A DNA stretch of 64,000 nucleotides from Bombyx mori. Taxonomy: Eukaryota; Arthropoda; Insecta; Lepidoptera; Bombycidae. The translations under genes and the position numbers were made by a program. Every line of letters begins with the position of its first letter. Position 1 is the stretch's first letter. The stretch covers positions 13,895,501 through 13,959,500 of the forward strand of contig NC_085127.1 in NCBI RefSeq assembly GCF_030269925.1, written 5' to 3'. Below the pieces are notes generated by a model, which saw nothing but the letters and a program-made list of their open reading frames with translations, was not told the origin of the DNA and did no database searches. This document shows positions 59,801 to 64,000 of this stretch, piece after piece.

Positions 59801-61993
59801 TAATGCCCAGCGTGTGCCAATCCACCACAGTCCTCGTGACGGGAACGGAATCGGGAGCGCGACCGAGCTTCATAATGACGGGGCGGTGGTCTGAATCTAA
59901 CTCTAAAACTACTTCGATCGAGTGTAAGCGCAGAGTTACGTTTTTTAATAACGCTATGTCGAGTATATCCGGGCGATGCGCGATATTTAGCGGGTAGTGA
60001 GTCGGGGTTAGCGGAGCGATGATATCGAAGGCGAGATCATCGACTAACGCGTCGAGCCGCCTGCCATTAGGGGTTGTGGTGTGTGAGTTCCACCTGATGT
60101 GTTTACAATTTAGGTCGCCCGCCAGAATGACAGAGCTTCCCATGCCGAGTAGCGCCTCGATATCACTGCTTAGAACGGATAAATCCTATAAACGACAGCT
60201 GATGTGCAGTAAAAGATCACAATAGACTAAGCACTCTATCTCGCTCACACCCGCTTGAACAGTTGCTACCTCGCGCTCGCACCTACAGCGGGCTGTCAAT
60301 GTGTCTGGCAAGATGTAAGAACCATTAAAACTGTCCGGCTCTTGGGGTAACATATTTTTATAAGTCCCTAAGTAACATCTATAAAATTTAGCTTTTATAG
60401 TATAACGAAAGTATAATTAAAATTTATTAAAGTTTAAGGGTGTCTGGCAGGGGGTAACAACTGGAAAAAGTGTCCGGCAACGGATATCGTGATTTCTAAA
60501 GATATTCTGGAGTAAATATTAAAAAAAAAAACCTTTATACTTTAACGAATTTAAGGTACTATTTTATATACCTTTACTGCCTGTTACCTGCCCAAGTAAC
60601 CACAATCGGAACTCTATAATCGCGGGTCGTTCTTACCTGTGTTGGAGACATACACAGAGAAACTTTCAGCTTTTATAAAATAACGAAGGTCTGGCTGTCG
60701 CGGGCTCTTGCTCTATAGTGAACAGTTCAACAGTTTGCAAGCGTTTCGTCAATATTTAAGAGAGTCTTTCTTCAAACGAACCGATGATCGTTCTCGTCGA
60801 ACCCGTCGCTTGCGACGAAGGGCTCGGCGAGTATATTAACCCACAGACACAGCAGGCCGAGTTTCTCGCAGCATCTTCTCAGTGGGTCACGTTTCCGATC
60901 CGGTGGTAGATTCTGCGACGCACTGCTCTTGCTAGGGTTCGTGTTAGCAACGTCGCCAGGTTTGAGCCCCGTGACCTCACCAAGTTGTTAGGGTTACGCT
61001 GAAATCGCCCCTCAAAGCCATCACCTTAGACGATATGTATAGGAAGGGAGTGAGCGAAGAAATGATATATGATAAGAGGAGTATGGAAGGAGAAAACGTG
61101 TTGCGCCGACCCCAGGGGACTGGGAGAAAGGCAAGCGAATGATGACAAATAATAAACACCAAGAAAAAGGGCAAACAAACCTCTGTTCATCACACGAAAG
61201 TTTGCCCGATGTGGGAATCGAATCCACGACCCTCGGCACAACAATCAGGGCCGCTAGCTACTGGGGCAACGATTCAGTCAAGTTACTATAGCAATATTTT
61301 TTTTACCTTGCCTTAGATGCCTTTAGCTTATCTTTTATTGCTTAGATGGGTGGACGAGCTCACAGCCCACCTGGTGTTAAGTGGTTACCGGAACCCATAG
61401 ACATCTACAACGTAAATGCGGCACCCACCTTGAGACATAAGTTCTAAGGTCTCAGTACAGTTACTAGTACAGTTACAGCAACTTCTTCTGCAAGTTTCAA
61501 GTTTCTTACAAGTTTCTTACTGGTGGTAGGACCTCTTGTGAGTCCGCACGGGTAGGTACCACCACCCCGCCTATTTCTGCCGTGAAGCAGTAATGCGTTT
61601 CGGTTCGAAGGGTGGGGCAGCCGTTGTAACTATACTGAGATCTTAGAACTTATATCTCGAGGTGGGTGGCGCATCTACGTTGTAGATGTCTATGGGCTCC
61701 AGTAACCACTTAACACCAGGTGGCCTGTAAGCTCGTCCATCTATCTAGTCAATAAAAAATAAATAAAAAAAACTTACATAATATTAGCTTTGTGTACGGC
61801 CGTGACCTTCTTCCTCTTGTTTTCTCTGGCGAACTGGAAGGCGAACTCCGCCACTCTCGTACTGGCCTCCTCCGTGATCAGCTTGATGGACTGCACGACC
61901 CCGTCGACGATCTCGTGCTCGATACCGGAATACTCACCCTCGGTGTTCTCTCTGATCGTGACCACATCAACGTTGTCGTATAGTGTCTTGATC
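47802..61993 (-). CDS. IDH3A: Isocitrate dehydrogenase (NAD) alpha subunit, 3' part
   Basis: Constitutive exons: 61778-61993, 58339-58474 and 56416-56529, then one of two terminal exons, 52716-52943 or 48151-48378. The 5' exons lie beyond the window. Joined length is 230 residues with either end. IDH3A is the catalytic subunit of mitochondrial NAD-dependent isocitrate dehydrogenase (isocitrate to 2-oxoglutarate, TCA cycle). Visible signatures: [19 protein letters not shown] (substrate region), TAVHKANIM (catalytic Lys), [28 protein letters not shown] (metal-binding Asp) and [16 protein letters not shown]. The start given here is the distal poly(A) signal (plus-strand TTTATT, 47802-47807). Introns hold Bm1 copies very near splice sites and a 2-kb inverted-repeat element. 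Confidence 0.93.
48151..48378 (-). CDS. IDH3A: IDH3A distal alternative terminal exon
   Basis: 228 bp, 75 residues plus stop, with acceptor TTTCTATAG. It encodes [20 protein letters not shown], matching the family consensus including the Asp of APDIAG in the NAD-binding loop, and ends [12 protein letters not shown]. Codons are AT-richer than in the other exons of the gene. A poly(A) signal lies 343 bp downstream (47802-47807). Confidence 0.9.
   Translation of the reverse strand, partial: VHGTAPDIAGKDMANPTALLLSAIMMLRHLQLNDHADLVQNACYEVLREGRALTGDLGGTAKCSEFTNAIISKLN
48419..48443 (-). mobile_element. Bm1 tail stub
   Basis: Only the T run and TTATTGCTTAGAT of a reverse Bm1. Confidence 0.6.
48444..50290. 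other. IDH3A intron, no feature recognised
   Basis: AT-rich. Only short open frames, none with recognisable content. Confidence 0.35.
50395..50680 (+). mobile_element. Jockey-type LINE 3' tail
   Basis: CACAGCCCACTGGG, CGATCCAGTGGTAAATTCTG and GAATAGATAGGGGAAAAAA; in the IDH3A intron. The GC-rich start (50300-50390) may also belong to it. Confidence 0.78.
51105..51200 (-). other. C-rich tract (G-rich on minus), possible G-quadruplex
   Basis: Several runs of 4-10 C (for example near 51109-51124, 51151-51157 and 51162-51174) within about 70 bp of otherwise AT-rich DNA. The G-rich strand is the IDH3A transcript strand, between its two terminal exons. Confidence 0.6.
51240..52196. other. IDH3A intron, no feature recognised
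   Basis: AT-rich with a C run at 51818-51829. No gene or repeat supported. Confidence 0.35.
52197..52474. mobile_element. 278-bp MITE, copy 2
   Basis: Nearly identical to 43065-43342, with the same inverted ends. Confidence 0.88.
52716..52943 (-). CDS. IDH3A: IDH3A proximal alternative terminal exon
   Basis: 228 bp, 75 residues plus stop, same phase and length as the distal exon, with acceptor CTGGGTCAG. It encodes [20 protein letters not shown], so the usual Asp of APDIAG is Ala and the following Lys is Gln. It ends [12 protein letters not shown]. Third positions are strongly G/C, like the upstream exons. A possible poly(A) signal (plus-strand TTTATT, 52477-52482) abuts the MITE at 52197-52474. 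The frame is intact, so it does not look like a dead duplicate. Confidence 0.88.
   Translation of the reverse strand, partial: VHGTAPAIAGQDKANPTALLLSSVMMLRHMNMRDHADRIEAACFHVLREGKVLTQDLGGKSTCTDFTKEIIKNLK
53075..53190 (+). mobile_element. LINE tail, family 1 (CR1-like)
   Basis: GCGGTAGGCAGCGGCTTGGC to GGGCAATAAAAAAAA; in an IDH3A intron. Confidence 0.88.
53391..54239. mobile_element. Nested inverted-repeat (foldback) element
   Basis: The outer inverted pair is about 33 bp (53396-53427 and 54207-54239, TTTCTAAACATAAACAG). An inner pair (53667-53698 and 54003-54034) shares AGATATGAGTTATAAAGTCT. There is a central hairpin around 53950-54003. No coding frame. Confidence 0.65.
54240..54968. other. 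IDH3A intron, no feature recognised
   Basis: AT-rich, nothing supported. Confidence 0.35.
54969..55209 (+). mobile_element. Bm1 SINE, 5' truncated
   Basis: CTGGTGGTACG to the poly(A). Confidence 0.92.
56120..56252 (+). mobile_element. RTE-like LINE tail
   Basis: ACCAAGTTTCAAGTCAATCG, GGTTCAGTAGTTATAACCGA and the end ATTTATATATTAGTATAGAT are typical of RTE-like 3' ends. Confidence 0.65.
56569..56810 (+). mobile_element. Bm1 SINE, 37 bp from an IDH3A acceptor
   Basis: Antisense to IDH3A. Its 5' end lies about 37 bp upstream (transcript sense) of the acceptor of exon 56416-56529, where the branch point is expected. Confidence 0.92.
56848..56960 (+). mobile_element. LINE tail, family 1 (CR1-like)
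   Basis: Starts ACGGTAGGCAAACGGCTTGG and ends GGCAATAAAAAAAA. Confidence 0.85.
57311..57503 (+). mobile_element. Bm1 SINE, both ends truncated
   Basis: CTGGTGGTAGGACC to GGGCTCCAGTAACC, without tail. Confidence 0.88.
57504..58332. other. IDH3A intron, no feature recognised
   Basis: Only a repeated TTACCCC-rich patch near 58040-58290 stands out. No gene. Confidence 0.35.
58603..58682 (+). mobile_element. LINE 3' end with TGATGA tail
   Basis: GGCCTATGTCCAGCAATGGA, then CTGATGATGATGATGATAATG, a 3' terminus seen on many lepidopteran RTE/jockey-type elements. Confidence 0.65.
58709..60710. mobile_element. 2.0-kb long-inverted-repeat element carrying LINE coding DNA
   Basis: The left arm 58709-59207 and right arm 60211-60710 are near-perfect inverted copies (499 and 500 bp), starting CAAGAGCCCGCGACAGCCAG. 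The arms hold four spaced variants of GCCGGACA/GCCAGACA, possibly protein-binding repeats. The 1-kb centre has about 160 bp of AT-rich DNA and an 808-bp internal piece of jockey ORF2 (59370-60177). No transposase frame and no clear target duplication were seen. The whole lies in an IDH3A intron. It is a non-autonomous foldback or terminal-inverted-repeat element of unknown superfamily. Confidence 0.88.
59370..60177 (-). pseudogene. Internal jockey ORF2 fragment inside the inverted-repeat element
   Basis: Collinear with 5016-5830 at high identity. It spans the end of the endonuclease ([17 protein letters not shown]) into the region before the reverse-transcriptase core. Both ends are internal to ORF2, with no poly(A) or 3' UTR, so it is not an ordinary LINE insertion. 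A 251-codon frame (59388-60143) stays open and lacks the double stop found at 5284-5292. Confidence 0.9.
60783..61028 (+). mobile_element. Jockey-type LINE 3' tail
   Basis: GTCGAACCCGTCGCTTGCGA, GATCCGGTGGTAGATTCTGC; starts about 70 bp after the inverted-repeat element. Confidence 0.82.
61038..61285 (-). mobile_element. tRNA-derived SINE, not Bm1 (probable)
   Basis: The reverse strand of about 61200-61270 has tRNA-like order: CCCAGTAGCTAGCGGCC (A-box-like), then GGATTCGATTCCCAC (B-box-like). An unrelated body (CCCTTTTTCTTGGTGTTTAT, CCCCTGGGGTCGGCGCAAC) follows. It does not fold as a functional tRNA by eye. Confidence 0.55.
61332..61480 (-). mobile_element. Bm1 SINE 3' fragment
   Basis: Reverse Bm1 tail and body, back to back with the plus-strand copy at 61509. 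Confidence 0.88.
61509..61771 (+). mobile_element. Bm1 SINE touching an IDH3A splice donor
   Basis: The poly(A) tail runs up to 61771; the donor GTAAGT of exon 61778-61993 occupies 61772-61777 on the minus strand. The SINE therefore begins at intron position +7. Confidence 0.93.
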
Positions 61994-62074
61994 CTAGGGG
62001 AGAATACAGTTTTTGTGAATATGGTGTGAGTTTGAGTATCAACTGAAATTTGTCGAGGTATATTTCACGCATTA

Positions 62075-62381
62075 TTGGTGGTAGGGGGTCTTGTAAGCCC
62101 GCACGGGAGGTACCACCACCGTGCCTATTTCTGCTGAGAAGCAGTAATAGGTTTCGGTTTTAAGGGAAAACTGAGACTTAGAATTCACGTCTAAAGATGG
62201 GTTTTGTATGCTTAATGCGAGTTTTTTAACGCACTCGATAGTTGGAACGTTTGCCACTAGGGGCGCTGTTCCAACTGCATACAAATCTAAGTTAACTTTT
62301 ACGCTATCGAGAACGTTAACAAACTCGCACTAACCACACTGGCATTAAGTAAGCGCGTCCACCCGTATTAGTGATAAAAAA
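62075..62381 (+). mobile_element. Degraded Bm1 SINE interrupted by a hairpin MITE
   Basis: Bm1 at 62075-62204 and its 3' end at 62345-62381 (CGTCCACCCGTATTAGTGAT) flank the MITE 62205-62342. Confidence 0.75.
62205..62342. mobile_element. Hairpin MITE, second copy
   Basis: GCTTAATGCGAGTTTTTTAA on the left mirrors TTAACAAACTCGCACTAACC on the right. It shares the centre TTGCCACTAGGGGCGCTGTT in inverted form with the element at 9573-9781. Confidence 0.8.
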
Positions 62382-62487
62382 GTCACGATCTTCTTCAACA
62401 AACAACACCTGCACACCTAACATGTCTTCGATAATTATTTCTACGGTGAACGAATAACATACTTTACTACAAAGTTTTTTTAAGGGA

Positions 62488-62890
62488 TTTTATGACCTGG
62501 TAACTAAGACCTTTAAGTCATGTCTTATTTTAATTTATATTCATATCTTTATGAAAAATTATATTATGGAGTGAAATGAAATGAAGATGATTAATTTGCG
62601 ACATTAATCAACTGGGATGAAATTAAATGAAATGAAATGAGATGATATGGGATGAAATATAATCTCAATAAAATGGTGGTAATTTACTAAGATTTTTTCA
62701 GTGGACTTTTTGGAGGATCCCGAGAAGTTACATCCAGCGACTTTGTTTCATTTTCTCACATTTGTGCACTTTCACAGATATTAAACAGTTAGTAAACCAC
62801 CATTATTACACATTTAAACCCGAAGAAACACTAAATAGATAAAATAAAACAAATCACATAACTTCACTCCTCGCGTTCCCGCCAAAAAGT
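62488..62890 (+). repeat. Interspersed repeat, copy of 31150-31535
   Basis: TTATGACCTGGTAACTAAGA to CTCCTCGCGTTCCCGCC, with a GAAATGAAAT-rich middle. No coding content. Confidence 0.78.
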
Positions 62891-63285
62891 TCCTACTGCC
62901 AAGTAAAATATTTTTTACGATTACCCTCATTACTGACGTTTATAGGGAGACAAATAATGGAATGAGCCTTAAGGTCAACAGCAAGGTCTGGAATTAAGCC
63001 AAATATTTGGTAACAATATTGTGGTTACAGTTTTTTAAATTCTAAAGCCAGAATAAAGCGATGAAAAATGTTCTATATTATAAATTCCACTTATATAGTT
63101 TCATTTACTGTCAGTCTTCAATTAATTGGCATTTAACTAAGATTATGTGTGTTTTTTCAACCGCACGTATTTTATTTTACAGTTTAAAGTTAAAGAAATC
63201 GTAATGTTGCTATGTTAATAATCGTAAACCTTTATCTCTTTAGCGCTCAATGTTAGTACATCCAAGATCGAATACCTTGATCCCC
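62891..63285. other. IDH3A intron, no feature recognised
   Basis: AT-rich, no supported signal. Confidence 0.35.
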
Positions 63286-64000
63286 ATTCCGATTTGAGCA
63301 ACCGACGCGCGTGGACGTGCTCATTGTTTTGTCGGAAGTGACTACCGGTGATAATAGATCATTGTTCGTGGCACATCTGTGGCCCAAGTGTTTCTCGGAA
63401 TTTGTACCTGCGCCTAATTGCAAGGCATTGCCGCCCGGGAACTGTGCAGTGGTTCTATTCACTCTAATTCTATTCTACTTATTCTATTCACTAAAATTTC
63501 TAAAATTCCTAGAATCGCTTCGGCCAATTTAGTGTTACCGACGCAGGGGCCTCGCCGCAAGGCGAGCGCGTGTTTAAGTCCCGGGGCCGCCCCCCCCGGG
63601 CGAAAATCACGTAAAGATGGAGGAAAAACTTTTCATCGATTTCATTCGGGAAAAATATCCATCAATCGCGCCCGAATTCGAAGCCTATAGGGCCTCATTT
63701 GGTAATTATTCTCCCCCCGCATCTCTCGCCGCCGTCGCCAAACATGCCTCGCAGGCATGCCTCGCGTGCCCCGCCGCCGGTCCGTGTTCAAGCGCACGTA
63801 CGCACGCCGCCGCCGTAGCGTCTAACGCCCCCGCCCCCGCTACCCCCGCGCCCGCGTCAATCACGTCAGTTTCGTCCGTCGCGACCTCAATAGCGTCTAG
63901 TTCAGGCTCCGATACCGAATCGGAGATGGACTTCGAGTCCGCGACTAGCCCTCAACCCGGAACCTCGGATGGGTTCCAAACTGTAACGCGCGGTAAAAAG
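63286..64000 (+). mobile_element. Second jockey-type LINE, 5' end, runs off the window
   Basis: Its start ATTCCGATTTGAGC with GGACGTGCTCATTG lines up with the 5' end of the element at 8230 (ATTCCGATAGAGGC, GGACGTGCTCATCG). Further on, GGGCCTCGCCGCAAGGCGAG and CCCGGGGCCGCCCC before ORF1 are also shared. It is a related but distinct family, probably full length at its 5' end, in an IDH3A intron. Confidence 0.85.
63617..64000 (+). CDS. Jockey LINE ORF1, N-terminal part
   Basis: 128 codons open from ATG (GTAAAGATGGAGG) to the window edge. It starts MEEKLFIDFIREKYPSIAPE, comparable to the start of the ORF1 at 7824, then an Ala/Pro/Ser-rich stretch, SDTESEMDFES and TSDGFQTVTRGKK, which parallel SDSEMEVD and TDGFTLVQKGKK there. 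The zinc-knuckle part would be beyond the window. Confidence 0.85.
   Translation, partial: MEEKLFIDFIREKYPSIAPEFEAYRASFGNYSPPASLAAVAKHASQACLACPAAGPCSSARTHAAAVASNAPAPATPAPASITSVSSVATSIASSSGSDTESEMDFESATSPQPGTSDGFQTVTRGKK

Noticed and set aside
47510..61028. Regularly recurring GATCCGGTGGTAGATTCTGC blocks as a CRISPR-like or satellite array
   Set aside because: They are dispersed 3' tails of one LINE lineage in both orientations, not a regularly spaced array.

Overview
The window is nuclear DNA from a moth, almost certainly Bombyx (silkworm). The clearest sign is about twenty copies of the tRNA-derived SINE Bm1, with its characteristic tRNA-like head and its 3' end carrying TCCACCCATCTAAGCAATAA. 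Genes are split by short GT-AG introns, and roughly half of the sequence is recognisable mobile DNA. There are no operons, ribosome binding sites or CRISPR arrays.

Host genes from left to right: (1) 120-11258 (+), the 3' part of a family-31 glycosidase (MYORG-like), called copy A. (2) 23511-29258 (+), a tandem paralogue, copy B, nearly complete. The two share intron positions and phases. They differ at the C terminus: A ends in a hydrophobic tail typical of a GPI-anchor signal, whereas B stops without one. (3) 30736-44792 (-), a complete 14-exon NOL6 (nucleolar protein 6, ribosome biogenesis) that I could assemble with every splice phase consistent. (4) 47802-61993 (-), the 3' part of the NAD-dependent isocitrate dehydrogenase alpha subunit (IDH3A). 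It has two homologous terminal exons of identical length (228 bp) 4.3 kb apart, so alternative C termini are likely.

Mobile DNA: a 5.2-kb jockey-type LINE (3069-8230, -) lies inside a Bm1 copy with an 11-bp target duplication, and its ORF2 is interrupted by two in-frame stops. A 6.6-kb BEL/Pao LTR retrotransposon (14134-20765, -) has an open gag-pol frame, LTRs that look identical and a 5-bp target duplication. It sits between the two glycosidase genes and is bracketed by two oppositely oriented solo LTRs of another family. The 5' end of a second jockey-type element starts at 63286 and runs off the window. A 2.0-kb element with about 500-bp inverted arms (58709-60710), inside an IDH3A intron, carries an internal piece of jockey ORF2. 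There are also several small inverted-repeat elements (9573, 29353, 43065, 44906, 52197, 53391 and 62205), many 5'-truncated LINE tails and RTE-like tails.

The least expected signals are the paired IDH3A terminal exons (with two Bm1 copies pressed against IDH3A splice sites), the inverted-repeat element carrying LINE coding sequence, and the likely anchored/secreted split of the glycosidase pair. No wholly new multi-gene system is evident. All exon limits were read by eye from splice consensus and phase.
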